From positions 1-64,000 of the forward strand of contig NZ_JAGEOJ010000030.1 in NCBI RefSeq assembly GCF_017573505.1: 64,000 nucleotides of DNA, read 5' to 3'. This DNA is from Actinomadura barringtoniae. GTDB lineage: Bacteria > Actinomycetota > Actinomycetes > Streptosporangiales > Streptosporangiaceae. The notes under the pieces are model-generated. The model was not told where the DNA came from. It made no database searches and saw only the letters and a list, made by a program, of their open reading frames with translations. This document shows positions 41,359 to 49,707 of the stretch, piece after piece. The position numbers were made by a program, and so were the translations under genes. Each line of letters starts with the position of its first letter. The stretch's first letter is position 1.

Positions 41359-41865
41359 TCAGTCTGTCAGCAGCTTGAACGCGGTGCGGCGGCCGTGCTT
41401 CTGCCCGATGGCGAGGGCGAAGTAGAGCTTGAAGATCCCGTCGACCACGTCGTGCTGGTCCTCGCCGACGTACACCGGGCGCAGGCCGACCGCCTCGACC
41501 AGCCGTTCCACAGCGGCGCGCGCGTCCTCGTCGGAGGAGAAGAACAGGTCGGCCCGCTCGCCGCCGACGATCGGGTCCTCGAACATCTCGCCGCCGAGGG
41601 TGTTGAACGCGCGGGCGTAGCGTGCGCCCGGCGCCTTGGCGCGGACCTGCTCGGCGCTGTTCGGAACGGCCTGGCCCATGCGGTTGGCGACGTCGACGAC
41701 GATCCGGCCGGCGAGCGCGGGCCCGTTGGCGTCCAGGTACGCGTCGACGGCCTGGCCGGGCAGCGTCACCACCACGACCTCCGCGTCCGCGATCGCCCGT
41801 TCGAGCGTGTCGACCCGGGCGGCGGTGCCGCCGATGAATCCGGTGCCGATGACTGCGATCCGCAT
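41359..41865 (-). pseudogene. F420/NADP oxidoreductase-family protein with internal deletion
   Basis: The 168-residue frame begins MRIAVIGTGFIGGT, the start of an NAD(P)-binding domain, but then jumps to ARVDTLERAIADAEVVVVTL. About 30 residues that normally follow (end of helix 1, strand 2 and the phosphate-binding S-R region) are missing without loss of frame. The rest, PNSAEQVRAKAPGARYARAFNTLGG through DDVIDG-like C-terminal helices, is well preserved. The deletion should impair cofactor binding, so it is either a pseudogene in progress or a repurposed protein. It is cotranscribed with the Nudix gene. Confidence 0.6.
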
Positions 41866-41903
41866 CGCGTTCCTCCGTTGTGGTCCCGCCGCATGATGTC
41901 AGG

Positions 41904-42212
41904 TCAGGCCAACGCGAAAACGAGCCCGATCAATCCCAGCGCGACGGTGACGAGGGTCGCGAGGAGGACGGAGACGGGGTCGGCGACCGGCTCACCCGCA
42001 CGAAGCCGCCGACCCCTGCGACGATGCTGCAGCCTGGCACGGCGCAACTGCAACCCCGCGCCCGTACAGACGACGAACGCGGCCAGCGCCGCGCCGCCCG
42101 GGGTCGGCGCGAGCCGTACGCACAGCAGGCCCGCGACGATCAGTGCCAGCGTGGTGCGGGACCAGGCCAGCGCGGTCCGTTCGGGCTGCGCGCCGGGGTC
42201 CCAGAGGTTCAT
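41904..42212 (-). CDS. DUF202 membrane protein
   Basis: The 102-residue protein has three hydrophobic helices and the DUF202 start: ERTALAWSRTTLALIVAGLL. A basic loop RRARLQHRRRGRRLRAGEP lies between helices 2 and 3. The family is small, integral and uncharacterised. Its ATG overlaps the stop of the preceding DUF202 gene by four bases (ATGA), so the pair probably forms a hetero-oligomer. The ATG at 42212 is clear. Confidence 0.85.
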   Translation of the reverse strand: MNLWDPGAQPERTALAWSRTTLALIVAGLLCVRLAPTPGGAALAAFVVCTGAGLQLRRARLQHRRRGRRLRAGEPVADPVSVLLATLVTVALGLIGLVFALA

Positions 42213-42598
42213 CGGGTGAGCAGGAGCGCGGCGAGCAGCGCGATGGCGCCGATCGCCAGCCCGTAGGCCATGATCGGCGCGAGCGCGGGCGGCGGGAGCG
42301 TCTCGGCGCGGCGCAGCGCGCGCTCGGTGCGCAGCCAGCGGCGGAACGCCATGGCCGCGATCAGCGCGCCCCCGGCGGACAGGCCGATCGCCAGGCCGTG
42401 CCGCAGTGGCGCCGCCATCAGGTGGCCGCTGACCGCCACCCCGATGCCGCCCGCGATCATCGCGAGCGCGGTGCGGATCCAGGCGAGGAACGTGCGTTCG
42501 TTGGCCAGGGTGAAGCGGGGGTCGGGGTCGGTTCCCTCGGCGAGCAGACGGTCGGTCCACTTGCCGCCTGGGGTCTCCGGGGGATGGGTCGCGGTCAC
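42209..42598 (-). CDS. YidH-like DUF202 membrane protein
   Basis: The 129-residue protein has a soluble N-terminus with DPRFTLANERTFLAWIRTAL (YidH-type signature) and three TM helices (about 45-65, 75-95, 107-127). The GTG at 42598 is used because sequence before it (an open frame from 42664) is unlike the family. It is coupled to the second DUF202 gene through an ATGA overlap. Function unknown; E. coli YidH/YidG occur as the same kind of pair. Confidence 0.87.
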   Translation of the reverse strand: MTATHPPETPGGKWTDRLLAEGTDPDPRFTLANERTFLAWIRTALAMIAGGIGVAVSGHLMAAPLRHGLAIGLSAGGALIAAMAFRRWLRTERALRRAETLPPPALAPIMAYGLAIGAIALLAALLLTR

Positions 42599-42679
42599 GC
42601 ATTGATGATATGCGCTTTGCTGTTTATCGACCCAATCGATGTGAATTTGAATTCCGACTGACAATATCGGAAATCGGCC

Positions 42680-43306
42680 TCAATCCCCGAATCTACGGGC
42701 GCTCACGTCCTCCTGCGCCAGCCGGTGCAGGGCGGTCAGGACCTGCTCGTACAGCACCGTGGAGACCAACATCGAATGAACGGTGCGGCTACGCGGGGCG
42801 TCGTCGGCGATTCCGCCGATCTCGTGCTCGGCGACGCTCATCGCGGCTTTCATGTACGGCCGGAGTTCGACGAGCGTAATGGGAAAGCCGAGCCGCCTCA
42901 GTGCCACGAACGTCTGGGCGAGCAGTTCCCGCGCGGGCGCCTCCGGGCTCACCTGCCAGCCGAGTTCGCGGATGAGCGCGTCCACGTCCTCGCGCGCCGC
43001 GCGCCAGTGCGGGTCGTCCGGGGCGTCCACGTGCGGGCCGAGCGCGTACTGCGTCGTGCCGAACAGCTCGCGCATCCCGACCGACTCGTCGTCCACCGAC
43101 GCGATGATCTTCTTGATCGAGGCGACCGGGATGTCGCCGACCTCGCGCAGCGCGCGGATGAGCCGGAGCCGCTCCAGGTGGCGTTCGTCGTAGTCCGAGC
43201 GAGTGGCGCTGGCGGCGGCCCCCTTCGGGAGCAGTCCCTCCCGGATGTAGAACTTGATCGTCTGAACCGTGAGGCCGCTGCGGTCGCTGAGCTCGGAGAT
43301 CTGCAC
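42680..43306 (-). CDS. MerR family transcriptional regulator
   Basis: The 208-residue protein has a MerR winged helix at the N-terminus: ISELSDRSGLTVQTIKFYIR, then EGLLPKG and RSDYDERHLERLRLIRALRE, GDIPVASIKKIIASVDD. A 110-residue helical effector domain without Cys clusters follows, so it is not a metal sensor of the classic type. The GTG at 43306 has AGGGGGTG upstream. Two near-identical palindromes lie directly upstream (43321-43373). The effector is unknown; it may control itself and the DUF202 pair downstream. Confidence 0.88.
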   Translation of the reverse strand: MQISELSDRSGLTVQTIKFYIREGLLPKGAAASATRSDYDERHLERLRLIRALREVGDIPVASIKKIIASVDDESVGMRELFGTTQYALGPHVDAPDDPHWRAAREDVDALIRELGWQVSPEAPARELLAQTFVALRRLGFPITLVELRPYMKAAMSVAEHEIGGIADDAPRSRTVHSMLVSTVLYEQVLTALHRLAQEDVSARRFGD

Positions 43307-43320
43307 GACGCACCCCCTAT

Positions 43321-43373
43321 GTTGGATACCCACGCTATCCAACCCGCGCCGTCAGATACCCCCACTATCCAAC
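43321..43373. promoter_or_regulatory. Tandem MerR operators
   Basis: Site 1 (43321-43343) is GTTGGATA-N7-TATCCAAC, perfectly symmetric. Site 2 (43351-43373) is GTCAGATA-N7-TATCCAAC, with the same arm except two bases. Centres are 30 bp apart, about three helical turns, so two dimers would bind one face. They lie in the promoter region of the MerR gene. Confidence 0.7.
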
Positions 43374-43404
43374 GAGTCGCAGCGGCCCTCAAGCCCTAAC
43401 GCCC

Positions 43405-45720
43405 TTACCCGCCGAGACGGAGATCGGTGATCGAGCGGCCGACGCGGAGCGCGTTCACCGGGAAGCGATCGTCCAGCTCGATCCGCACAGAAACGGATTC
43501 GCCCGGGGCGGCCTCGGCGACCGCGAAGCCGGCGAGGCGCAGGGTACCGCCGGTCGAGTACGCCTGAACGACCTCGCGTCCGGGACGGGAGCCGGTGTTC
43601 CGGACAGTCACCGTCGCGACGCCGTCCGAGACCGTCACGGACTCGTACTCCCAGGTGGTGTAGCCGAGGCCGTGCCCGAACGGGTACGCGATCTGCGCCG
43701 GCTCGTAGTGCCGGTAGCCGATCGATGTGCCCTCCGAATACTCCAGTACGCCGTCCACCGGGTGCGGCGAAAGGATGCCGGACTCGGTCGACGGGAACGT
43801 GGTGGGCAGGCGACCGCCGGGCTCGGCGGCGCCGGTGAGAACGTCGGCGATCGCGTCGCCGCCCTCCTGACCGGGCAGCCACGCCCACAGGACCGCGGCG
43901 ACGTCGTCACGCCACGGCATCAGCACGGGCGCGCCCGCGTTCACGACGACGACCGTTCGTGGGTTCGCGGCGGCGACGGCGGAGACCAGCTCGTCCTGGC
44001 GGCCGGGCAGCGCGAGCGTCGAACGGTCGAAGCCCTCGCTCTCGACGTCGTCGTTCGTGCCGACGACGACCACGGCGACGTCGGCCTCGCGCGCGGCGGC
44101 GACGGCGGCGGCCAGTTCCTGGTCCTCGGGCAGGTGCGGGCCGTGGTGGCCGATCGCGAACGAGCCGCCGAACAGCCCGCCGACCAGCGTGTAGCCGACC
44201 TCGACCGGGATGCTCTGCCCGGCCTCCAGCGACAGCTCGACGCGGTGCTCGGGCGGCCGCATCATGCCCTCGACCGGGTCGTCGCCGTCCAGTGACAGCG
44301 TCACCGACTCGACGTGGTCGCCCAGGCGGAGGTCGAACGGGCCGACGCCCGCGACGGCGAAGGTGTGCACGCCGGCCACGTCCGCCGTGACGACGGCGCG
44401 CGCGACGATCCGGCGGGTGCCCTTGGGCAGGCCCTCGAAGAAGATGAAGTGCGTGCCGCGCCGGTTCTCGGTGTCGAGGAGCTTGGCGTCCTCGTCCTGG
44501 TAGTCCAGGCGCAGGCCCGGCTCGCCGGTCTCGGGGTCGGACATGAGCGCCAGGGGCAGGTGCGCGAGGCGTTCGTGCGGGTAGACGCCGGAGTGCACCG
44601 CGGTCTCGGCGTCCGGGAGCGCCCGGCGCAGTCCCTCGACCGGCGTGACGACGTGGTCGGGGTTGACGTGCGCGCTGCCGCCGCCCTGCGCGCTGAAGCG
44701 CACCGCGTTCGGGCCGAGCAGCGCGACCTTGGCGGGGGAGGCGAGCGGGAGCACGCCGTCGTTGCGGAGCAGCACGGTCGCGCGGGCGGCGATCTCGCGA
44801 AGCTGGTCGCGCGCGTCGTCGGGCGTGGACGCGGGGGCGGGCTCGGGGAACCCGTCGAGCGCGCCGACGCGTGCCGCCAGGCGCAGGACGCGCAGCACCT
44901 TGTCGTCGATCAGCTCTTCGGAGACCTTGCCGTCGCGCACGGCGGCGACGAGCTTGTCGCGCCACGGGCTGCGCGGCATGCCGGGCATCTCCAGGTCCAT
45001 GCCCGCGTTGGCGCTCGCCTGGGTGGAACGGATCGCCGTCCAGTCCGACATCAGGACGCCGTCGAAGCCCCACTTGTCCTTGAGAACGCCGGTGAGGAGC
45101 GGCTCGTTCTCGGTCATCGTGGCGCCGTTCACCTGGTTGTAGGCGGCCATCACCGCCCACGCGCCCGCCTTGACCGTGTCCTCGAACGGGCGCATATAGA
45201 GGTCGTCCATCGTGCGGTCGTCGATGCGCGCGTCATAGGACATGCGGTCGGTCTCGGAGTCGTTGCCGACGTAGTGCTTCACCGTCGCCGCCACCCCGGC
45301 CGACTGCACGCCGGTCACGAAGCCGACGCCGATCCGCGAGGTCAGCAGCGGGTCCTCGGAGTAGTTCTCGAAGTGGCGGCCGCCGAGCGGCGTGCGGTGC
45401 AGGTTGATCGTCGGGGCCAGCTGAACGTGCACGCCCTTGTCGCGGGCCTGCGCGCCGTTCAGCCGCCCGATCCGTTCGGCGACGCCGGGGTCCCAGGTGG
45501 CGGCGAGCGAGGTGGCGCTCGGGAACAGCAGGCTGGTGTCGCGCTCGTCCCAGGCCGTGCCGCGGATGCCGCTCGGACCGTCCGACAGCACGACCCGGCG
45601 CAGCCCGATCCGCTCGATCGGGCGCAGCGACCAGAAGTCGGCCCCGGTGAGCAGGTCGACCTTCTCCTCCAGCGTCAGCTCAGCGAGCCGCTCGCGCAGG
45701 ACGGACACGTCGATGGTCAT
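43405..45720 (-). CDS. Beta-glucosidase, glycoside hydrolase family 3
   Basis: The 771-residue GH3 enzyme begins LAELTLEEKVDLLTGADFWS and has the substrate loop GRHFENYSEDPLLTS, KHYVGNDSE and the nucleophile Asp in GFDGVLMSDWTA (about residue 230). A (alpha/beta)6 domain follows (VALLGPNA, VAVVVVGTNDDVESEGFDR), with a PA14-like insert near 400-520 and a C-terminal Fn3-like domain. There is no signal peptide, so it is cytoplasmic and would cleave imported beta-glucosides. It is divergent from a TetR gene with a perfect palindrome between them, which probably controls it. Confidence 0.95.
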   Translation of the reverse strand: MTIDVSVLRERLAELTLEEKVDLLTGADFWSLRPIERIGLRRVVLSDGPSGIRGTAWDERDTSLLFPSATSLAATWDPGVAERIGRLNGAQARDKGVHVQLAPTINLHRTPLGGRHFENYSEDPLLTSRIGVGFVTGVQSAGVAATVKHYVGNDSETDRMSYDARIDDRTMDDLYMRPFEDTVKAGAWAVMAAYNQVNGATMTENEPLLTGVLKDKWGFDGVLMSDWTAIRSTQASANAGMDLEMPGMPRSPWRDKLVAAVRDGKVSEELIDDKVLRVLRLAARVGALDGFPEPAPASTPDDARDQLREIAARATVLLRNDGVLPLASPAKVALLGPNAVRFSAQGGGSAHVNPDHVVTPVEGLRRALPDAETAVHSGVYPHERLAHLPLALMSDPETGEPGLRLDYQDEDAKLLDTENRRGTHFIFFEGLPKGTRRIVARAVVTADVAGVHTFAVAGVGPFDLRLGDHVESVTLSLDGDDPVEGMMRPPEHRVELSLEAGQSIPVEVGYTLVGGLFGGSFAIGHHGPHLPEDQELAAAVAAAREADVAVVVVGTNDDVESEGFDRSTLALPGRQDELVSAVAAANPRTVVVVNAGAPVLMPWRDDVAAVLWAWLPGQEGGDAIADVLTGAAEPGGRLPTTFPSTESGILSPHPVDGVLEYSEGTSIGYRHYEPAQIAYPFGHGLGYTTWEYESVTVSDGVATVTVRNTGSRPGREVVQAYSTGGTLRLAGFAVAEAAPGESVSVRIELDDRFPVNALRVGRSITDLRLGG

Positions 45721-45784
45721 TGAAGAACCTCCCTAGGGACACATGTCCACTCAAAGCTCCGCTCAAAGCCGACTCTATGTCGCA

Positions 45785-45802
45785 CTACCGAGTACTCGGT
45801 AG
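45785..45802. promoter_or_regulatory. TetR operator between beta-glucosidase and tetR
   Basis: CTACCGAGTACTCGGTAG is a perfect 18-bp palindrome, with the common TetR core ACCGAGTACTCGGT. It is 65 bases upstream of the leftward GH3 start and 62 upstream of the rightward TetR start. Confidence 0.75.
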
Positions 45803-45863
45803 GTTTGTTATCTTTGCGTTACCTTTCGCCCTGGCTAGGGTTGGGGGCAGGCAGGAGGCGGGG

Positions 45864-46481
45864 ATGGCGACGAGGACCGACGGCCGGCGCGGGTATGCGG
45901 CGGGCGACGCGCGGCGGGAGCGGATCCTGCACATCGCGATGCAGGAGTTCGCGGAGAACGGCTATCGCGGCACGTCACTGGCCCGCGTCGCCGAGCGTGC
46001 GGGCCTTTCCCAGCCCGGGCTGCTGCACCACTTCCGCAGCAAGGAAGAGCTGCTGGTCGCCGTACTGGAGCTGCGCGACCGCCGCGACATGGAGCGGTTC
46101 TTCGCCGAGGACGGCACGATGCCCACCGGCCTGGACGCCTGGGCCGCGCTCGTACGGCTCGTCGAGCACAACTCCCGCGTGCCCGAGCTCGTCCGGCTCT
46201 TCGTGGTCCTGACCAGCGAGGCCGTCACCGCCGACCATCCCGCCCGCGCCTGGGCCGAGGAACGCTACGCGCGCATGCGGACCTGGATCGCCGAGGCCCT
46301 CACTGCCGGGGTGGCGGCCGGCGAACTGCGGCCCGGCATCGACCCGGGCTCGTACGCCTCCCGCATCATCGCGATGATGGACGGCCTGCAGACCCAATGG
46401 CTGCTGGACCCCGGCGGCGTGGACATGCCCGCCCTCTTCAGCGCCTACCTCGACGATCTCCTGGCGACCCTGCGTCCCTGA
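45864..46481 (+). CDS. TetR family regulator
   Basis: The 205-residue protein has the TetR HTH at about 20-65: RERILHIAMQEFAENGYRGT, SLARVAERAGLSQPGLLHHF and RSKEELLVAVLE. A helical ligand-binding domain follows. The ATG at 45864 follows GGAGG; the frame is open further upstream to 45720 through the operator, which cannot be coding. It probably represses itself and the divergent GH3 beta-glucosidase through the palindrome at 45785, released by a sugar or glycoside. Confidence 0.88.
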   Translation: MATRTDGRRGYAAGDARRERILHIAMQEFAENGYRGTSLARVAERAGLSQPGLLHHFRSKEELLVAVLELRDRRDMERFFAEDGTMPTGLDAWAALVRLVEHNSRVPELVRLFVVLTSEAVTADHPARAWAEERYARMRTWIAEALTAGVAAGELRPGIDPGSYASRIIAMMDGLQTQWLLDPGGVDMPALFSAYLDDLLATLRP

Positions 46482-46580
46482 CCCGGTGGCAACACACCCC
46501 TCTCCTCACGGAGAGTCACAAGGCGAGTGGTGATGGTCACTATGGGTAGCGACTCTGACCCCGCATACCCAGGGAGTCCC

Positions 46581-46691
46581 ATGCGCACGTTCACCCGTAT
46601 CTCCATCGCAGCGGCCGTGACGCTGGGAGCGATCGGCGTGCTCCTCAACGATCTCGGCACCGCACTCCAGAACCTCGGCGCGACCCTCTAG
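46581..46691 (+). CDS. Candidate 36-residue hydrophobic small protein
   Basis: The ATG at 46581 follows AGGGAG with seven-base spacing. The peptide MRTFTRISIAAAVTLGAIGV has a basic N-terminus and a hydrophobic helix, followed by LLNDLGTALQNLGATL. It looks like a small secreted or membrane peptide. A hairpin terminator follows ten bases after the stop. I do not recognise it; Shine-Dalgarno sequence, composition and terminator all support expression. Confidence 0.5.
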   Translation: MRTFTRISIAAAVTLGAIGVLLNDLGTALQNLGATL

Positions 46692-46701
46692 GCAAAGGAC
46701 G

Positions 46702-46735
46702 AAGCCGTGCCGCAGCTCGCGCTGTGGCACGGCTT
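46702..46735. terminator. Hairpin between converging small gene and ndgR
   Basis: AAGCCGTGCC and GGCACGGCTT form a 10-bp stem with a partly paired loop, ten bases after the small gene and 18 bases beyond the ndgR stop. It probably terminates both directions. Confidence 0.7.
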
Positions 46736-46752
46736 TCGCCTTCTCTTGAAGC

Positions 46753-47472
46753 TCAGGTGGTGGTGCGGCGCATGGACTCGCTGATCTTCTCGGCGGCGGC
46801 CATGACGGGGCCGGCGTGCAGGCGGCCGGGGGAGCGGGTCAGGCGTTCCAGCGGCCCGGAGACCGAGACGGCGGCGATCACGCGGCCGCCCGCACCCCGT
46901 ATCGGGGCCGAGACCGAGCCGACGCCCTGCTCGCGTTCGCCCACGCTCTGGGCCCAGCCGCGGCGGCGGACCGAGGCGAGCGTGGTGGCCTCGAACTTGG
47001 CGCCGCGCAGGCCGCGGTGCAGGCGGTCGGGCTCCTCCCAGGCCAGCAGGATCTGGGCGGCGGACCCGGCGGTCATCGGCAGTGCGGCGCCGACCGGGAT
47101 GGTGTCCCGCAGGCCGCTCGTGCGCTCGGCGGAGGCCACACAGACCCGGACGTCGCCCTGGCGGCGGAAGAGGGAGGCGCTCTCGCCCGTCAGGTCGCGG
47201 AGCTGGGCCAGGATGGGCTGGGCGATCGCCAGCAGCCGGTCCTCACCTGCGGCGACGGCGAGTTCGGCGAGGCGCGGGCCCAGGATGAAGCGGCCCTGGG
47301 TGTCCCGGTGGACGAGGCGGTGGTGCTCCAGCGCGACGGCGAGCCGGTGGGCGGTCGGCCGTGCCAGCCCGGTGGTCTGAACGAGCTGGGCCAGCGAGGC
47401 CGGGCCGGCCTCCAGGGCGTTCAAGACGAGAACGGCTTTGTCAAGTACGCCGACTCCGCTAGAGTTGTCCAT
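46753..47472 (-). CDS. ndgR: IclR family regulator of leucine genes (NdgR-like)
   Basis: The 239-residue IclR protein has a winged helix (GVLDKAVLVLNALEAGPASL, LAQLVQTTGLARPTAHRLAV) and a C-terminal effector domain with GSAAQILLAW and the R-G-x-G-W-A-Q-S-V-G-E-R-E-x-G-V signature. In Streptomyces and relatives the IclR regulator NdgR/AreB is encoded divergently from leuCD and controls leucine and other amino-acid genes; this arrangement is the same. The ATG at 47472 follows an upstream open but unconserved stretch. It acts at the spacer next to leuC. Confidence 0.9.
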   Translation of the reverse strand: MDNSSGVGVLDKAVLVLNALEAGPASLAQLVQTTGLARPTAHRLAVALEHHRLVHRDTQGRFILGPRLAELAVAAGEDRLLAIAQPILAQLRDLTGESASLFRRQGDVRVCVASAERTSGLRDTIPVGAALPMTAGSAAQILLAWEEPDRLHRGLRGAKFEATTLASVRRRGWAQSVGEREQGVGSVSAPIRGAGGRVIAAVSVSGPLERLTRSPGRLHAGPVMAAAEKISESMRRTTT

Positions 47473-47481
47473 ACCTCGATA

Positions 47482-47506
47482 TTGCCGTCTCGAAATCTGA
47501 GATGCA
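47482..47506. promoter_or_regulatory. Imperfect inverted repeat in ndgR-leuC spacer
   Basis: TTGCCGTCTC (47482-47491) and GAGATGCAA (47498-47506) are imperfect inverted arms with one extra base on the left. The site lies 10 bases upstream of the ndgR start and 64 bases from leuC. It is a candidate NdgR site. Confidence 0.35.
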
Positions 47507-47569
47507 AGTCGAGTGACCTGAGCCACGAGGTGGTGGCTCATAAGACGATCACACAGGTGAGGTGGAGCG

Positions 47570-48967
47570 ATGGGCCGCACATTGGCCGACAAGGTGTACG
47601 ACGCGCATGTCGTGCGACGCGCTGAAGGCGAACCGGACCTCCTCTACATCGACCTGCACCTGGTGCACGAGGTCACCAGCCCGCAGGCGTTCGACGGGCT
47701 GCGGATGGCCGGGCGGCCGGTCCGCCGCCCCGACCTCACGATCGCGACCGAGGACCACAACGTCCCGACGACCGACCTGCTGGCGCCGATCGCCGACCCG
47801 GTGTCGCGCACCCAGGTCGAGACGCTGCGCAAGAACACCGCCGAGTTCGGCATCCGCCTGCACCCGATGGGCGACGACGGCCAGGGCATCGTGCACGTCA
47901 TCGGCCCGCAGCTCGGCCTGACCCAGCCCGGTATGACCGTCGTGTGCGGCGACTCGCACACCTCGACGCACGGCGCGTTCGGCGCGCTGGCGCACGGCAT
48001 CGGCACGAGCGAGGTCGAGCACGTGCTCGCCACGCAGACGCTGCCGCAGGTGAAGCCCAGGATGATGGCCGTCACGGTGAACGGGAGCCTGCCCGACGGC
48101 GTCACCGCCAAGGACCTGATCCTGGCCATCATCGCCAAGATCGGCACCGGCGGCGGCCAGGGCCACATCATCGAGTACCGCGGCCAGGCGATCCGCGAGC
48201 TGTCGATGGAGGGCCGCATGACGGTCTGCAACATGTCCATCGAGGCGGGCGCCCGGGCCGGGATGATCGCGCCGGACGAGACCACGTTCGAGTACCTGAA
48301 GGGCCGCCCGAACGCCCCGCAGGGCGCGGACTGGGACACCGCCGTCGAGCACTGGAAGTCGCTGCGCACCGACGACGACGCCGAGTTCGACCGCGAGGTC
48401 GTCATCGACGCCGCCGAGCTCACCCCGTTCGTCACCTGGGGCACCAACCCGGGGCAGGGCCTCCCGCTCGCCGACTCGGTGCCCGATCCCGCGTCCTACG
48501 GCGACCCGGTCGAGCGCCAGGCCGCCGAGCGCGCGCTGGAGTACATGGGCCTCATCGCCGGCACGCCGCTGCGCGAGGTCAAGGTCGACACCGTCTTCGT
48601 CGGCTCGTGCACCAACGGCCGCATCGAGGACCTGCGCGCGGTCGCGGACGTGCTGGCGGGCCGCAAGGTCGCCGACGGCGTCCGCATGCTGGTCGTGCCC
48701 GGCTCGATGAAGGTGAAGCAGCAGGCCGAGTCCGAGGGCCTGAACGAGGTCATCTCCGCCGCCGGCGCCGAGTGGCGCGAGGCGGGCTGCTCGATGTGCC
48801 TGGCGATGAACCCCGACAAGCTCACCCCGGGCGAGCGCAGCGCCTCGACGTCCAACCGCAACTTCGAGGGCCGCCAGGGCCCCGGCGGCCGCACCCACCT
48901 GGTGTCGCCCGCCGTCGCCGCCGCCACCGCCGTGACCGGCCACCTGGCCGCTCCGGCCGACCTGTAA
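47570..48967 (+). CDS. leuC: 3-isopropylmalate dehydratase large subunit
   Basis: It isomerises 2- to 3-isopropylmalate with LeuD. The 465-residue aconitase-type protein carries a [4Fe-4S] cluster, with ligand Cys in VFVGSCTNGRIEDLR and in GCSMCLAMNPD. It also has GDSHTSTHGAFGALAHGIG, EDHNVPTTD and ERSASTSNRNFEGRQG. The Shine-Dalgarno sequence is AGGTGGAG before the ATG at 47570. leuD follows 14 bases later. The divergent ndgR gene probably regulates the pair. Confidence 0.97.
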   Translation: MGRTLADKVYDAHVVRRAEGEPDLLYIDLHLVHEVTSPQAFDGLRMAGRPVRRPDLTIATEDHNVPTTDLLAPIADPVSRTQVETLRKNTAEFGIRLHPMGDDGQGIVHVIGPQLGLTQPGMTVVCGDSHTSTHGAFGALAHGIGTSEVEHVLATQTLPQVKPRMMAVTVNGSLPDGVTAKDLILAIIAKIGTGGGQGHIIEYRGQAIRELSMEGRMTVCNMSIEAGARAGMIAPDETTFEYLKGRPNAPQGADWDTAVEHWKSLRTDDDAEFDREVVIDAAELTPFVTWGTNPGQGLPLADSVPDPASYGDPVERQAAERALEYMGLIAGTPLREVKVDTVFVGSCTNGRIEDLRAVADVLAGRKVADGVRMLVVPGSMKVKQQAESEGLNEVISAAGAEWREAGCSMCLAMNPDKLTPGERSASTSNRNFEGRQGPGGRTHLVSPAVAAATAVTGHLAAPADL

Positions 48968-48981
48968 GGAGCAGCGAGAAC

Positions 48982-49569
48982 ATGGAAGCGTTCACCACGC
49001 ACACCGGGCGCGCCGTGCCGCTGCGCCGCAGCAACGTCGACACCGACCAGATCATCCCGGCCGTCTGGCTGAAGCAGGTCAGCCGCACCGGCTTCGACAA
49101 GGGCCTGTTCTCCGCCTGGCGCGAGGACCCGTCCTTCGTGCTGAACCAGCCGCAGTACGAGGGCGCCAGCATCCTGGTCGCGGGCTCGGACTTCGGCACC
49201 GGCTCGTCCCGCGAGCACGCCGTCTGGGCGCTGCAGCAGTACGGCTTCCGCGCCGTCATCGCGCCACGCTTCGGCGACATCTTCCGCAACAACTCCACCA
49301 AGATGGGGCTGTTGCCGGTGATTCTTCCGAACGAGACCGTCGAGGCGCTGCAGGACCAGGCCGAGCAGGACCCGTCCGCCGAGGTCACCGTCGACCTGGA
49401 GAAGCGCGAGGTGCGCAGCGGCGCGATCGTGGCGCCGTTCGAGATCGACGACTACACCCGCTGGCGGCTCCTGGAGGGCCTGGACGACATCGGCCTGACC
49501 CTGCGCCACGCCGACGACATCGCGGAGTTCGAGGAGCGCCGTACGCCCTGGCTCCCCACCACCGTCTGA
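48982..49569 (+). CDS. leuD: 3-isopropylmalate dehydratase small subunit
   Basis: The 195-residue swivelling subunit of isopropylmalate isomerase starts MEAFTTHTGRAVPLRRSNVD. It contains the conserved DTDQIIPA, GSDFGTGSSREHAVWAL and APRFGDIFRNNSTKMGLLPV. AAGGAG precedes it. It is the last gene of the leuCD operon; a repeat array and a long hairpin follow. Length and motifs are standard. Confidence 0.97.
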   Translation: MEAFTTHTGRAVPLRRSNVDTDQIIPAVWLKQVSRTGFDKGLFSAWREDPSFVLNQPQYEGASILVAGSDFGTGSSREHAVWALQQYGFRAVIAPRFGDIFRNNSTKMGLLPVILPNETVEALQDQAEQDPSAEVTVDLEKREVRSGAIVAPFEIDDYTRWRLLEGLDDIGLTLRHADDIAEFEERRTPWLPTTV

Positions 49570-49579
49570 CCAGGCTCCC

Positions 49580-49694
49580 GGCCCCGGCCTGAGGCCGCAT
49601 CCGACCTTGGCCTGAGCCCGCATCCGGCCCCGGCCTGAGGCCGCATCCGACCTTGGCCTGAGCCCGCATCCGGCCCCGGCCTGAGGCCGCATCC
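49580..49694. repeat. 23-bp tandem array after leuD (alternating two-unit type)
   Basis: Five 23-bp units alternate between type a, starting GGCCCCGGCCTGAGGCCGCA (49580, 49626, 49672), and type b, starting GACCTTGGCCTGAGCCCGCA (49603, 49649). Each ends ATCC, giving a 46-bp higher-order repeat. The array starts ten bases after the leuD stop and ends at the terminator hairpin. A partial sixth unit begins at 49695. Confidence 0.9.
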
Positions 49695-49707
49695 GACCCC
49701 GGGTGGC

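Noticed and set aside
43907..45723. Long frames on both strands across the beta-glucosidase
   Set aside because: They are Arg/Gly-rich or His/Asp-rich shadows; the GH3 frame explains the region fully.
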